The notes under the pieces were generated by a model, which was given only the letters and a program-made list of their open reading frames with translations, was not told where the DNA came from and ran no database searches. From Rhizobium lentis (GTDB lineage: Bacteria; Pseudomonadota; Alphaproteobacteria; Rhizobiales; Rhizobiaceae), in the NCBI RefSeq assembly GCF_017352135.1, contig NZ_CP071454.1, forward strand, positions 1,054,501-1,118,500: 64,000 nucleotides of DNA. Direction: 5' to 3'. Of the stretch, positions 29,092 through 40,560 are shown piece after piece. Each line of letters opens with the position of its first letter. Within the stretch, counting starts at the first letter, position 1. The position numbers were made by a program, and so were the translations under genes.

Positions 29092-30128
29092 GCGAACCCG
29101 CCCGCCTGATATCGCCGGAAAAGCGGGGCGAAGACCTTGATGTGACACTGCGCCCGCAATCGCTGGACGAATTCACCGGCCAGGCGGAAGCGCGCGCCAA
29201 TCTCAAGATCTTCATCGAGGCTGCGAAGAACCGCGGCGAGGCGCTGGACCATGTGCTCTTCGTCGGTCCGCCCGGCCTCGGCAAGACAACGCTGGCGCAG
29301 ATCATGGCCAAGGAACTCGGCGTTAACTTCCGCTCGACATCCGGCCCGGTGATCGCCAAGGCCGGCGATCTCGCCGCTCTGCTCACCAATCTCGAGGAGC
29401 GTGACGTGCTCTTCATCGACGAGATCCATCGCCTCAATCCGGCCGTCGAGGAAATTCTCTATCCCGCGATGGAGGATTTCCAGCTCGATCTCATCATCGG
29501 CGAAGGCCCGGCCGCCCGTTCGGTGAAGATCGATCTGTCGAAATTCACGCTTGTGGCCGCTACCACCCGCCTCGGCCTGCTGACGACGCCGCTGCGCGAT
29601 CGCTTCGGCATCCCGGTGCGGCTCAGCTTCTACACCGTCGAGGAGCTGGAACTGATCGTGCGCCGCGGCGCTCGGCTGATGAACCTGCCGATGACGGAAG
29701 AGGGTGCGCGCGAGATCGCAAGGCGGGCCCGCGGTACCCCGCGCATCGCTGGTAGGCTGCTGCGGCGCGTGCGCGACTTTGCTGAGGTGGCAAGAGCCGA
29801 AGCCGTTACCCGCGAGATCGCCGACGAGGCGCTGACCCGCCTCCTGGTGGATAATGTCGGCCTGGACCAGCTCGACAAACGCTACCTCAACATGATCGCC
29901 GTCAATTTCGGCGGCGGCCCGGTCGGCATCGAAACCATCGCCGCCGGCCTTTCCGAGCCGCGCGACGCGATCGAGGACATCATCGAACCCTATATGATCC
30001 AGCAGGGTTTCATTCAGCGCACCCCGCGCGGCCGTGTTCTAACCGCAATCGCGTGGAAACATCTCGGAATGCAACCACCCAAAGATATGGAGGCTGCGCA
30101 GTTCCGGCTGTTCCAGGAGGACGACTGA
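29088..30128 (+). CDS. ruvB: Holliday junction branch migration helicase RuvB
   Basis: A 346-residue AAA+ motor that drives branch migration on RuvA-bound junctions. Walker A is in [14 protein letters not shown] near 59-72, Walker B in [12 protein letters not shown] near 106-117, sensor [17 protein letters not shown], and a C-terminal winged helix ends [20 protein letters not shown]. It starts inside the end of the PIN toxin gene of module 2, with a GGAG nine bases upstream. Confidence 0.98.
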   Translation: MSEPARLISPEKRGEDLDVTLRPQSLDEFTGQAEARANLKIFIEAAKNRGEALDHVLFVGPPGLGKTTLAQIMAKELGVNFRSTSGPVIAKAGDLAALLTNLEERDVLFIDEIHRLNPAVEEILYPAMEDFQLDLIIGEGPAARSVKIDLSKFTLVAATTRLGLLTTPLRDRFGIPVRLSFYTVEELELIVRRGARLMNLPMTEEGAREIARRARGTPRIAGRLLRRVRDFAEVARAEAVTREIADEALTRLLVDNVGLDQLDKRYLNMIAVNFGGGPVGIETIAAGLSEPRDAIEDIIEPYMIQQGFIQRTPRGRVLTAIAWKHLGMQPPKDMEAAQFRLFQEDD

Positions 30129-31031
30129 GTGATCACCCGCCGCGGATTTTTCAAGGCTCTTGGCGGCGGTGTTGCGGGCGTCATATCGCTTGGCGGTTAC
30201 GCCTTCGCCTTTGAACCGCTCGCGCGGCTCAGCATTACCCGCTATCGGCTGACGCCGCCCGGATGGACGCCGGGGCTCAAGCTCCGCGTCGTTGCGCTCG
30301 CCGATATCCATGCCTGCGAGCCCTGGATGTCGGCAAATCGCATTGCCGCAATCTGCCACAAGGCAAACGAACTCGAAGGCGATGTGACCGTCCTGCTCGG
30401 AGACTATGCGTCCGGGATGAACATGGTGACGCAATACGTGCATTCGAGCCAATGGTCCAAGGCACTCGCGACCCTGCAGGCCCCTCTCGGTGTCCATGCG
30501 ATCATGGGCAATCACGACTGGTGGGAAGACAGGACCGCACAGAAGAATGGCGGGATGGAAACTTTCGGACACCGGGCTCTCGCCGACGTCGGTATCTCCG
30601 TCTACGGCAACCGTGCCGTCCGGCTCGAAAAGGATGGCCACGGCTTCTGGCTCGCGGGCCTCGAAGATCAGATGGCGCTATTGCCCGGCAGGAAATGGGG
30701 TCGCACGCATATGCTCGGCCTCGACGATCTCGATGGAACGATGGCTGAGGTGACCGACGATGCCCCCGTCATTCTGCTCGCCCACGAGCCCGATATCTTT
30801 CCGCGCGTGCCCGAGCGGGTCTCGCTGACACTGTCGGGCCACACCCATGGCGGACAGATCCGCTTCCTCGGCCATTCGCCGGTCGTCCCCTCGCGCTACG
30901 GCAATCGCTACGCCTATGGCCACATCGTCGAAGACGGGCGTAATATCATCATCTCCGGCGGTCTCGGCTGCTCCATCGCGCCGGTCCGCTTCGGCGTGCC
31001 GCCGGAAATCGTCGTGATCGATCTCGGATAG
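30129..31031 (+). CDS. Tat-exported metallophosphoesterase
   Basis: A 300-residue calcineurin-like phosphoesterase. It starts at GTG 30129 immediately after the ruvB stop. The N-terminus MITRRGFFKALGGGVAG is a twin-arginine signal, placing it in the periplasm or on the membrane. Metal ligands are in VVALADIHACEP, VTVLLGDYASG, IMGNHDWWED and LSGHTHGGQIRF. Relatives include YaeI-like phosphodiesterases that act on lipid precursors; the substrate here is not known. Confidence 0.9.
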   Translation: MITRRGFFKALGGGVAGVISLGGYAFAFEPLARLSITRYRLTPPGWTPGLKLRVVALADIHACEPWMSANRIAAICHKANELEGDVTVLLGDYASGMNMVTQYVHSSQWSKALATLQAPLGVHAIMGNHDWWEDRTAQKNGGMETFGHRALADVGISVYGNRAVRLEKDGHGFWLAGLEDQMALLPGRKWGRTHMLGLDDLDGTMAEVTDDAPVILLAHEPDIFPRVPERVSLTLSGHTHGGQIRFLGHSPVVPSRYGNRYAYGHIVEDGRNIIISGGLGCSIAPVRFGVPPEIVVIDLG

Positions 31032-31110
31032 GAACGACGTGAGCAAGCGCACTCCCATTCGCCTGACTATGACGCAAACATTCCGCAGTACCTGAAGAGG
31101 AAAGCCGCCG

Positions 31111-31674
31111 ATGTCGACCTTCGATCCCGTCAGGGCCTATCGCAAGCTCGCCTATAACAACGCGCTTGCCAACCACCGCCTGCTTCACGCCTGCGCGACA
31201 CTGAAGCCCGGCGAATTTGAAGCGTCGCGCACAAGCTTCTTTCCCTCGATCAAGGAAACCCTGAACCACATCATCACCGTCGACTGGTTCTATGTCGATG
31301 GCATGGAAGGCGGCACGCTCGGGGTCCGCGCCTTTGAGGTCGACGAACCCTTCGACGACGTCGAGTCGCTGACGCATGCGCAGGCGAAGGTCGATCAGCG
31401 CCTGATCGCACTTTGCGAAGCCCTGACGCCGGAAAGGCTGATTTCGACGGTCATTCTCCATCGCGGCGACCGCATCCAGGAAGAGCGGATGGAAGACGTG
31501 CTCGCCCACCTCTTCCAGCACCAGACCCATCATCGCGGCCAGGTCCATGCGATGCTTGCCGGCACGAGCGTCGCCCCGCCGCAGCTCGACGAATTCATCG
31601 TCGCCGACGATGCGCGGTTTCGCGGCAAGGAACTCGCCGAACTAGGCTGGAGTGAAGAAAGGCTGATGCGTTAG
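31111..31674 (+). CDS. DinB family protein
   Basis: A 187-residue four-helix-bundle protein of the DinB/YfiT group. Three metal-binding His positions are expected and seen: ETLNHIITVDWFY, and HLFQHQTHHRGQVHAML with two of them. Family members include thiol-transferases and damage-inducible proteins; the function here is not known. It lies 79 bp after the phosphoesterase and is followed by a repeat element. Confidence 0.88.
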   Translation: MSTFDPVRAYRKLAYNNALANHRLLHACATLKPGEFEASRTSFFPSIKETLNHIITVDWFYVDGMEGGTLGVRAFEVDEPFDDVESLTHAQAKVDQRLIALCEALTPERLISTVILHRGDRIQEERMEDVLAHLFQHQTHHRGQVHAMLAGTSVAPPQLDEFIVADDARFRGKELAELGWSEERLMR

Positions 31675-31776
31675 TGCATTTCCGTTTTCTTCGAATCACG
31701 GAGATGCTCTATCTCTTTGTTTTCACGCAATTCCGGACGCAAAACCGTTACACACTTTTGCTGGAATTGCTCTAGG
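31675..31776. repeat. Dispersed rhizobial intergenic repeat
   Basis: About 100 bases containing TGCATTTCCGTTTTCTTCGA and ACTTTTGCTGGAATTGCTCT, which I recognise as a repeat common between genes in R. leguminosarum/R. etli chromosomes. Diverged relatives in this window are at 55892-55951 (opposite strand) and, much shortened, at 21102-21133. The remainder of the gap to acvB (31777-31876) is AT-rich and shows no gene. Confidence 0.75.
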
Positions 31777-31876
31777 GCATGTCTCGCGAAAATGTGCAGC
31801 GGTATTGCGATAAAGACATCCGGAAAAACAAAGACCTACAGCGTAATAAAGCGAATCTGAAAGTTCGCTACATACT

Positions 31877-33259
31877 TTAGTCCTGCAGCCGTCTCTTCAG
31901 CCCATCGATGATCGATTTGGTGAGAAGGTCGTAATTCTCGTCGAAATGATGGTCGCCGGGCAGTTCGACCACTTCGGCACCGCTATCCCTAAGAGCCGGA
32001 CAAGCGACATCGTCGTCGTCATCCTTGCCGTAGATACACTGCACGAGCTTCGGATCGACATTCTTCAAATCGGCGACGGGATCGCCACCCGCCCCTTCGG
32101 TCTTCTGGCCGAGCCAGCCGAGAACGGAGATGACGTAGTCGACTTGGTGCGAGAGCGACAGCAGCGACAACTGCACCACTGCGGACTTCTCGGCCGGCTT
32201 GAGGAGCTGGTAGGTCGCGGGCAGGACGTCGGCGCCGAAGGAGTAGCCGACGAGCAACACGTGCTTTACCTTCCACTGCTTGCGGTAAAAATCGATGATC
32301 TTCGAAAGATCGCTCGCCGTCTCCTCCGGCTTGCGTTCCGACCAGAAATAATGGAGCGAATCGACGCCAACGACGGGAATGCCTTCCTTCTGCAGCGTGC
32401 CGCCGACCTCCTTGTCGATATCGCGCCAGCCGCCATCGCCGGAATAAATCACCGCCATCGTGTCGAAGGCCGGCGTCGCCTCGAGCACCGCCAGCGGCAG
32501 GCCGAGCGGATTACCGAAGGCGCCCGAAGCGGTGACAAGATCGTCGAGCGTATCGGCAAATACCGTCTGCGCATCGTCGGTGGTGTCACGGATCTCGACC
32601 GCCGGATGCGCCTTCTTCAGCGCCTCGGTATGCGCCCGGCCGTTCTTGTCGGCATCGGGCGTGAAGATGGAAATGATAGGATCCGGCAGGGCGCCATCGC
32701 TGAGGCCATACAAGGTGCGTTCGCCGACCACCTGCTTGGAAGCCGGCGTGCAAAGCTCCTTGGTGAGCGGAATGCCGGCCATGGGATTGACGGCAAGCGT
32801 CTGCCCGATCGTCGCGTCCGGGGTCTGTGCGGCAATCGCCAGCGCCAAGGCCCCGCCCTCGCCGATGCCTGCGACGATCGGCAGGTGGTAGGCATTGTTG
32901 CCGGTCGCGCGCTGCACCTGCTGGCTGAGCGATTCGATATCCGAGACCATATAGATGCAGCCATCGTTGAGGCTGACATCGTAGCGGCTGAGCGACTGGA
33001 TATAGGAAGGAAAGTCGACGCCGATGACGACGGCGCCTTCGGCGACCAGCCTGTCGGCCTCGGCCTTCTCATAATCGCCCCAGCCGGCGGCATCCGAGAT
33101 TAGCATCACCGTGCCTTTGACCTCGCCTTCCGGCAGGAAGATGTGCGGCGACGGGATGAGCCCGGTTTCGAAGCTCTGGGTGGTCTCCTCGGCGGCGCGC
33201 GCCGGTGCAGCGGCAAGCAGGCAGGCGCATGCCGTGGCAAGAAGGATCGTCCTGATCAT
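31877..33259 (-). CDS. acvB: AcvB/VirJ family periplasmic lipid hydrolase
   Basis: A 460-residue exported protein with a signal peptide ending near residue 22 (AAPARA). Two alpha/beta-hydrolase-like halves are visible; serine motifs are VAGIGEGGALALAIA in the first and VGYSFGADVLP in the second. In Agrobacterium, AcvB is required for virulence and was shown to hydrolyse lysyl-phosphatidylglycerol. Its start overlaps the stop of lpiA by four bases, matching the lpiA-acvB operon of rhizobia. Confidence 0.93.
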   Translation of the reverse strand: MIRTILLATACACLLAAAPARAAEETTQSFETGLIPSPHIFLPEGEVKGTVMLISDAAGWGDYEKAEADRLVAEGAVVIGVDFPSYIQSLSRYDVSLNDGCIYMVSDIESLSQQVQRATGNNAYHLPIVAGIGEGGALALAIAAQTPDATIGQTLAVNPMAGIPLTKELCTPASKQVVGERTLYGLSDGALPDPIISIFTPDADKNGRAHTEALKKAHPAVEIRDTTDDAQTVFADTLDDLVTASGAFGNPLGLPLAVLEATPAFDTMAVIYSGDGGWRDIDKEVGGTLQKEGIPVVGVDSLHYFWSERKPEETASDLSKIIDFYRKQWKVKHVLLVGYSFGADVLPATYQLLKPAEKSAVVQLSLLSLSHQVDYVISVLGWLGQKTEGAGGDPVADLKNVDPKLVQCIYGKDDDDDVACPALRDSGAEVVELPGDHHFDENYDLLTKSIIDGLKRRLQD

Positions 33260-35859
33260 TTTCTCACTACCCCTTTCAGTCCGCCCCCGATCAGAAATGT
33301 CGCGTCCATCAACGCGATCATCGGATTGCCTCCTCCGGAGACCGCAAGATAGCGCGGTTGCCAGTGCGGATGAAACTTGGATTTAAATGCCCGAAGGCCC
33401 TTGAAGTTATAAAAGCGCTCGCCGTGCTCGAAGACGGTGCTGCCGATGCGGTCCCAGACGGGCGCCGCCTCGCGTTTCGACATGCCGGAGAGGGGCGCCA
33501 TGCCGAGATTGAAGTGAGTGAAACCCTGCCCGCGCAGATATTCCATGATCTGCACGAAAAGAAAATCCATCGAGCCCTTCGGCGCGTCCGGCGAGAAGCG
33601 CATGAGATCGATCGTGCCCTCCTCCCTGGATTCGGTGACGAGGATGTTGGCGAAAGCGACGATCTTGCCGTCCTTCTTCAGGATGCCGACCGGTTGCGAG
33701 GAGACGTAATCGGGATCGAAGGAACCGAGCGAGAAGCCCTTTTCCTTGGCATTGTGATGTTCGAGCCAAGCGATGGAAACGGCGGCGAGATCGTCCATGA
33801 TCCCGCCCACGTTCTCGGGTTCGACGACGGCGAACTCCAGCCCGTCACGCTGGGCCCGGCTCGCCGTCTGGCGAAGGTTCGCCCATTTGCCGCCCTTCAT
33901 TTCGAAGGTCCGGAGATCGGCCACCGCCAACTCGCCGAGCTTGAAGGCGCGCAGGCCGGCATCGGCGCAATGGGAAAGCAGTGCCGGCGAGATCTGGTAG
34001 AAGACCGCGCGGCAGCCGGCCGCGCGCGCCGCTTCGACGAAGCACCAGACGAGTTCCGGCACGGCGCGATGATCGCCGACCGGGTCGAACAGCGCGATCC
34101 ACGAGCGGCCTTGCCGGCCATACATGATGAAGGCGTCGCCTTTTTCCGAAAACATGATGCTCTTGTCGCCCATGCGGACCAGATTGGCGTCGGCATTGCC
34201 CTGCTTCGAGACGATCTCGACGGCACGCGCCAGCGCCTCCTCCGTCGCCGGTTCCGGCCGGAAGGCCGCCGGCCGGAGCAGGCTGAAAATGGCGATCGCC
34301 GAGGAGATGATGGTGATGCCGAGCAAGGCGCGTAAGCCTCGCGGCGCCTCGGCGGTGAATTCGAACTGCCACCAGAGTTCGTTGCTGTATTCGACGTCGC
34401 GATAGACGAAGAGCAGGATGACGACGGCGCCGACGACAATGACGGCAATCGCCATCAGCCAGGAGGCCGTCATCGCCTGGTTGAGCAGCGAGGCGTGACG
34501 GGTGAAAAGCCGACGGCTGACGAAGAGGCCGAAAATGAGGAAAGCGAGAAACGCGGCTTCAACGAGCGCGATTGCCTTCAAGAGCGACAAGGTTAGGGCG
34601 GCGAGAGCCGAGAACACGGCAACCCACCAGGCGCCGTCAAGCCGCTGGCCGAGTCCGCGGGCGGCGACGACGAGCGCGAGCCCGAGCAGGCTGGAGAGGA
34701 AATGGGCGCCTTCGACCAGCGGCAGCGGCAGATAGGTGGAGAGGAACTCGAGGTTCTGGTCCGGCGTCGGCGTAACACTCGAAAACACCAGCATGACGCC
34801 GAGCAGCAGCGCAAGCGCCGAAAGCAGCTGCGGCATCAGCCGCCCACCGATGCGCCGGACACTGGAGGCGGCCGGATGGTCGACAAAACGGCGCAGTTCC
34901 GCCGCCGACACCGCGAGCACGGCGATCAGCAGCGGCAATACATGGTAGATCAGCCGGTAGAGCACCAGCGATCCCAACACCGCATCGATATTCACCGCGC
35001 TGCCGAGCGAGGCGATGATCACGGTCTCGAACACGCCGAGTCCAGCCGGAACGTGGCTGAGCACGCCGAGACCGACAGCGATCGCGTAGACGGCGAGGAA
35101 GGCCGGCCAACCGATCGCCGTCTGCGGCAGGAGCACGTAGAGCACCGACGCGGAGGCGGCGATATCGAAGGCAGTGACGAGGAACTGACGCGACCAGGTT
35201 CGCGAATCCGGCAGACGGATTGCCACGGCGCCCAGATGGAGCACGCGGCCCTCGCGGCCGATGATCATCATGGCCCCTAGAATGGCGATGATCGAGCCGG
35301 CAATCAGCCGCAGGAGGAATGCGCTGACGCCGATCAGCGGCCCGATCTCGCTGGCGATGATGATCAGGGCGATCGACGCGACAGCCGCGAGACCGAGGCC
35401 GAAGGAGAGCGTGACGAAGGCAATGATACGGCCGATATCTTCTGGCGAGAGCCCGAGGCGCGTATAGGCGCGATAGCGGATCGCGCCGCCCGAAAGCGCG
35501 CCGAAGCCGGCGGTATTGCCGACAGCATAGGCGCTGAACGCCGTCAGCGCCACATGCGGAAAGGGCAGCTTCTTGCCGATATATTCGATGGCGTTTAGGT
35601 CGTAAAAGACCAGCGAGAGGAAACTGAGGGCCGTGAAAAGTAGCGCAAGCAGCATCGCACTCGGCCTGGTCGCCGCAAGCGCACCGACGACATCGTCATA
35701 ACGTACCTCGTTGGTGAGCTTCATGATCGCGTAGCCAACGAGACAGAAGACCACAAGTGTCGCGGCTGCCGTCAGCGGCGTCCTGTAACGTCTGAAAAGC
35801 CCACGGACGGAAAAATCGTCCGTCTCCTTCATTTCTTCCAAATTGCCGTGCCCCGACAT
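33256..35859 (-). CDS. lpiA: Lysylphosphatidylglycerol synthase/flippase (MprF family)
   Basis: An 867-residue membrane protein that transfers Lys from tRNA to phosphatidylglycerol, lowering surface charge and protecting against cationic peptides; in rhizobia it is acid-induced. The N-terminal 500 or so residues hold many membrane helices, starting near 33-52 (TLVVFCLVGYAIM) and including the GNTAGFGALSGGAIRYR segment. The C-terminal soluble domain (DUF2156, from about 560) has KGDAFIMYGRQGRSWIALFDP and LMRFSPDAPKGSMDFLF. The start at 35859 is chosen over two nearby ATGs (35874, 35832). Confidence 0.95.
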   Translation of the reverse strand: MSGHGNLEEMKETDDFSVRGLFRRYRTPLTAAATLVVFCLVGYAIMKLTNEVRYDDVVGALAATRPSAMLLALLFTALSFLSLVFYDLNAIEYIGKKLPFPHVALTAFSAYAVGNTAGFGALSGGAIRYRAYTRLGLSPEDIGRIIAFVTLSFGLGLAAVASIALIIIASEIGPLIGVSAFLLRLIAGSIIAILGAMMIIGREGRVLHLGAVAIRLPDSRTWSRQFLVTAFDIAASASVLYVLLPQTAIGWPAFLAVYAIAVGLGVLSHVPAGLGVFETVIIASLGSAVNIDAVLGSLVLYRLIYHVLPLLIAVLAVSAAELRRFVDHPAASSVRRIGGRLMPQLLSALALLLGVMLVFSSVTPTPDQNLEFLSTYLPLPLVEGAHFLSSLLGLALVVAARGLGQRLDGAWWVAVFSALAALTLSLLKAIALVEAAFLAFLIFGLFVSRRLFTRHASLLNQAMTASWLMAIAVIVVGAVVILLFVYRDVEYSNELWWQFEFTAEAPRGLRALLGITIISSAIAIFSLLRPAAFRPEPATEEALARAVEIVSKQGNADANLVRMGDKSIMFSEKGDAFIMYGRQGRSWIALFDPVGDHRAVPELVWCFVEAARAAGCRAVFYQISPALLSHCADAGLRAFKLGELAVADLRTFEMKGGKWANLRQTASRAQRDGLEFAVVEPENVGGIMDDLAAVSIAWLEHHNAKEKGFSLGSFDPDYVSSQPVGILKKDGKIVAFANILVTESREEGTIDLMRFSPDAPKGSMDFLFVQIMEYLRGQGFTHFNLGMAPLSGMSKREAAPVWDRIGSTVFEHGERFYNFKGLRAFKSKFHPHWQPRYLAVSGGGNPMIALMDATFLIGGGLKGVVRK

Positions 35860-36079
35860 CTCGTACCTGCGCATTTCAACTTGGCGGGAATCGTTTCGAC
35901 AGACGTAACATGCCAGGCATATAAGCTCCATGAAGCCATGCCGCCGTTACCCCAGCCCCGCCGCCTTGCCTCCATCATCCTCAATTGGGGCGATTTTGCG
36001 CAGGCGGACATAACGCCGCATTTCATTTTCGTAAGCTTTGGAAGACCTTGCCACCATGACGTAGATTTGCGGGCAGTCC

Positions 36080-38194
36080 TTATGCGGCCGGTTCCCCGCC
36101 GGCCCGTGCATGCTCGGCATAACGCGCCACGGCCGCATCGAGCTCGGCGCCGCGGTCGCCGGCCACCTGCACCGTCGGCACGGCGAATTCGATGCCGTTT
36201 TCGCTGAAGGCATTGCGGATCATCGCCAGCGCATTGCGGCGGATGACGAATTGTTCGCCGGGCTTGGTCATCATCGACAGGCGGATCTCGATCGCGAATT
36301 CGCCGAACTGCTCGACACCCTTCATCTTCAGCGTCTCGATGATGTGCGGAGCGAATTCCGGGTTTTCGAGGAGTGTCTGGCCAATCTGTTTGATCACCTT
36401 CTTCGCTTTGACGAGATCGGTGTCGTATTTGACGTTCAGGCTGATCTTGTCGATCGTCCAATCGCGATTCAAGTTCTTCACCGCGCCAAGTTCGCCGAAC
36501 GGCACCGTCGTCAGCGGCCCGCGATGATGCCTGAGCTTCACCGAGCGCAGGCTGAAGGCTTCGACGACGCCCTTGTGGCTGCCGCTTTCGATATATTCGC
36601 CGACACGAAAGGCGTCGTCCCACAAATAGAACATGCCGCTGATGACATCCTTGACGATCGTCTGCGCGCCGAAGCCGACCGCGACGCCGACGACGCCGGC
36701 GCCGGCAATCAGCGGCCCGATCTCGATGCCGAGGCCGGAGAGCACCATGAGAACCGCGATCACGGCGATGACCACGGCAAGGATATTGCGGAAGATCGGC
36801 AGCAGCGTCTGGATCCGCGCGTGTTTGGCCTTCTCCTCGTCCGTCGCTGTACCATCCAGGGGAGAATCCAGCAGCTTGCCGTCAATATAGGCTTTGACGA
36901 CGTGCCAGAGCAGATCAGCCGCAAGCAGGATGACAATCCCACCAATGACGCCGCGTGCGATCTTATCGACCATCTTGTCGCCGGCGGCCATCGTGTCGGC
37001 ACCGACGCCAAGCAATTGACCAAGCCAGATGGCGGCAAAGGCGATGATTAGCGCCCGCACACCGCGGTCGAGCAGTACAGTGGCAATGCGGCGCGTCGCA
37101 AGAAAGCTCGCCTCGGTTTGCCGCAACGATTTCACCGCGATCGTCGACACGGCGAGCACCCGCGGCAGCATCAGCATATAGATCCCGAGCCAGAGCAGCC
37201 AATTGAAGCCCGTGACCCAGAGCCCCCAGAGCAGCAGGAAATAGACGGTGAGCGCCCAGGAAATCCCGTGACCGCGCTTCTCGTCCTTGTGGGGCCGCGA
37301 CCAGACCGCCTCGACGGCTATCAGCAGCAGGCCGATGCCGAGGATGTAGCCCACGAAGAGCCGGGCGCTCGGGGAAAAGCCGAGCGGCTCCATGGATTGG
37401 ATGGCCGCCCAGCCAAAACTAAAATAGATGACGAAAGTTGCGCAGCGGCGGTACCAGAAGAGCGCGACCGCACGTCCGGGCATGGTCGGAACGGTGACAC
37501 CCTGCTGTTCTTCGTCGGCGCGCGCCAAGCCGATGAGATCGACCAGAACCCCGCCCACGCAAATCGTGAAGCGCTGGACGATGAGCGCAATGACGCAGAC
37601 GATTGCCACGCTTTGGCTGAGCGGCGGCCAGCTGAGGCTGAAAAGGGCAAGCATCGTTGCCGTGGCAAACACCAGAGCCGGTATGACGCGCGGTGTCAGA
37701 TGCATGCCCGCCATCTCGGCCAGGCGGCGACGGCGACGGCGGAACGCATAGCGGGCAACACTCTCGACGATCGCGCCCAGCAGGAGGATCGCCAGGAATT
37801 GCGCCACCATGCGCGCGAAGCCGTTGGCGGCGATTTCACTCCAAAACAGCCCGGATGCATTGGCGATCTGCGAGGGCAATGTCATCGCGGCGTCGGAGAC
37901 CATTGAGACATGCCGGCGGGCATGCTGCAGCAGACCTGAGAGAACCGACATCTGATTTTGGGTCGCGGCATCGGCCGCAGGGTTTGCCGCCATCTGCGCG
38001 GACATCCACTGCTTGACCTCGGGCGTCTGCATGAGCTGCATCATCTCACGCACCTGCGCTGGCGGAGCTGCCGCGGCCGGCAGTTGAGCTGACGAGGTTT
38101 GGGAAAAGCCAGGCGACACCGCCGAGAAAAGCGCAAGCAATGTCACTATGCCTGATATGACGGTCTTCAAGCCCCCTGCCATGCCACGCTCCAT
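36080..38194 (-). CDS. Large MscS-family mechanosensitive channel
   Basis: A 704-residue inner membrane protein, longer than E. coli MscS, with a signal peptide (MAGGLKTVISGIVTLLALFSA), a periplasmic segment of about 100 residues and around ten membrane helices before the MscS core. The pore-lining helix and beta domain are seen in GAGVVGVAVGFGAQTIVKDV and SGMFYLWDDAFRVGEYIESG near 540-575. The start at 38194 has GGAGG in front. It would release solutes on osmotic downshock. No operon partner is seen. Confidence 0.93.
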   Translation of the reverse strand: MERGMAGGLKTVISGIVTLLALFSAVSPGFSQTSSAQLPAAAAPPAQVREMMQLMQTPEVKQWMSAQMAANPAADAATQNQMSVLSGLLQHARRHVSMVSDAAMTLPSQIANASGLFWSEIAANGFARMVAQFLAILLLGAIVESVARYAFRRRRRRLAEMAGMHLTPRVIPALVFATATMLALFSLSWPPLSQSVAIVCVIALIVQRFTICVGGVLVDLIGLARADEEQQGVTVPTMPGRAVALFWYRRCATFVIYFSFGWAAIQSMEPLGFSPSARLFVGYILGIGLLLIAVEAVWSRPHKDEKRGHGISWALTVYFLLLWGLWVTGFNWLLWLGIYMLMLPRVLAVSTIAVKSLRQTEASFLATRRIATVLLDRGVRALIIAFAAIWLGQLLGVGADTMAAGDKMVDKIARGVIGGIVILLAADLLWHVVKAYIDGKLLDSPLDGTATDEEKAKHARIQTLLPIFRNILAVVIAVIAVLMVLSGLGIEIGPLIAGAGVVGVAVGFGAQTIVKDVISGMFYLWDDAFRVGEYIESGSHKGVVEAFSLRSVKLRHHRGPLTTVPFGELGAVKNLNRDWTIDKISLNVKYDTDLVKAKKVIKQIGQTLLENPEFAPHIIETLKMKGVEQFGEFAIEIRLSMMTKPGEQFVIRRNALAMIRNAFSENGIEFAVPTVQVAGDRGAELDAAVARYAEHARAGGEPAA

Positions 38195-38398
38195 GACCGC
38201 CTCCAACGAAATGTCGGTAGCTTGCACAAAGCAGCGCCGACATTTTGCAATGAATACTCGCGCCCCCTGCCGCCAGCAAGCAGCAGGAAAACCATATCGA
38301 TGGCTAGGATGGGCAGACGTTGCCCCCTGGAAACGAAGGGTCGGGCCCGCTGTTTCAGGGTGATGGCTTTATCGGAAGGGCGTGTGAGCCGTTGGCCT

Positions 38399-39430
<1,032 letters not shown>

Positions 39431-39671
39431 CTGAAATCTCCTGGGATTTATCGATATGATTCCGGAAACTAACACCGGCATCGTGACAGGCAAGCAAAGT
39501 CTCGGGCGCAAAGGCGATGCGATCACCGCCACCGCGCACGGCCGAACGCCCCACTGTAGCTAATCTGGCGTCTTGAGAGCGTAATTCCAACCTCCAACAA
39601 GCATATAGCCGCCCTATCAGGCGGCTTTATGTGCTGGGTGCACGCGCAGCGCGCTGATCTTCAGGGAACTG

Positions 39672-40028
39672 TTAATCGCGCCCCATCTCCCGAACCAGAT
39701 GCACGATACCCGCCGGGTTGAGGATCCAACCGCCGCGGAGGCCGGGCGGCAGCGGCTCGATCAGATCGCAACGCGGAACATCCGCCTTCTCCAGATGCTC
39801 CGCAGCACGGTCGAAATCCGGTGTCAGGAATTCCAGCCATAGCTCTGCCTGGCTCATAGCCGGAACCTTATCGATCCAGAGTCGGATCGGTCCGAGTTCA
39901 AAGGAAATATCGTTTCCTTCGATTTCCCTCAGCTTTACGACATCCCGGTAAAAGGAAACTGTCGCGTCATACTGATGCGGCGGAACCTTCATGGCGACAT
40001 CGACGCCGCCCCAGATCAAATCGCTCAT
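39672..40028 (-). CDS. VOC (glyoxalase/bleomycin resistance) fold protein
   Basis: A 118-residue vicinal-oxygen-chelate fold protein (YDATVSFYRDVVKLREIEGND then AELWLEFLTPDFDRAAEHLE and LNPAGIVHLVREMG). The reaction cannot be told from sequence. It lies 11 bp downstream of the SRPBCC gene on the same strand and so probably belongs to the ArsR-controlled transcript. Confidence 0.8.
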   Translation of the reverse strand: MSDLIWGGVDVAMKVPPHQYDATVSFYRDVVKLREIEGNDISFELGPIRLWIDKVPAMSQAELWLEFLTPDFDRAAEHLEKADVPRCDLIEPLPPGLRGGWILNPAGIVHLVREMGRD

Positions 40029-40039
40029 GACGCTTCCCC

Positions 40040-40522
40040 TCAACCTTCCTGCGCCTTGGCCTGCTCGCCGCGCATCTCACTGAGGAACATGCCGTCGCGC
40101 AGATTGATGCCATATTCGACAAAGGCCTTCATGCAGCAGAACATTTGTGTCCATCCCTCCATGTTCAGGTAAGTCCCGCGGCGCCCGGGCTCATCGTCGC
40201 GCCATCCGTCTTCGGCGATGGTCACCATGGTGCCGCCGTCGTCGAGCGGCTTGAAATTCATTTCCACAAGCGTCTTGTAGGGCCTCTTGTCTTCGTCCGT
40301 CGCGCCATCCCAGCGCAGCACGATCCTGCTCTCGGGCACCAGCTCGACCACTTCGACGGGCACATCCTTCCACCACGTTACCGTCACGCCCTTCGCCAGA
40401 GGCGCGCTCGCGCCGCCGACTGTGGTGAAATAGCTCGACAGCTTCGTTGGATTGACGACCGCGTCGAAGACTTCAGCCACCGGGCGGCCGATACGGCCCG
40501 AGACGCGAATATTGAGGGACAT
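40040..40522 (-). CDS. SRPBCC (AHSA1-like) ligand-binding protein
   Basis: A 160-residue START/Bet v1-fold protein (SGRIGRPVAEVFDAVVNPTK, VELVPESRIVLRWDGATDED). Proteins of this type are commonly found divergent from a small ArsR regulator, as here. The start at 40522 is the first family-like methionine. The ligand is unknown. The 38-bp AT-rich gap to the operator carries its promoter. Confidence 0.85.
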   Translation of the reverse strand: MSLNIRVSGRIGRPVAEVFDAVVNPTKLSSYFTTVGGASAPLAKGVTVTWWKDVPVEVVELVPESRIVLRWDGATDEDKRPYKTLVEMNFKPLDDGGTMVTIAEDGWRDDEPGRRGTYLNMEGWTQMFCCMKAFVEYGINLRDGMFLSEMRGEQAKAQEG

Positions 40523-40560
40523 GCGACTTCCTCCTCTTCTGCGTTGTGTCTGCTGCAATT

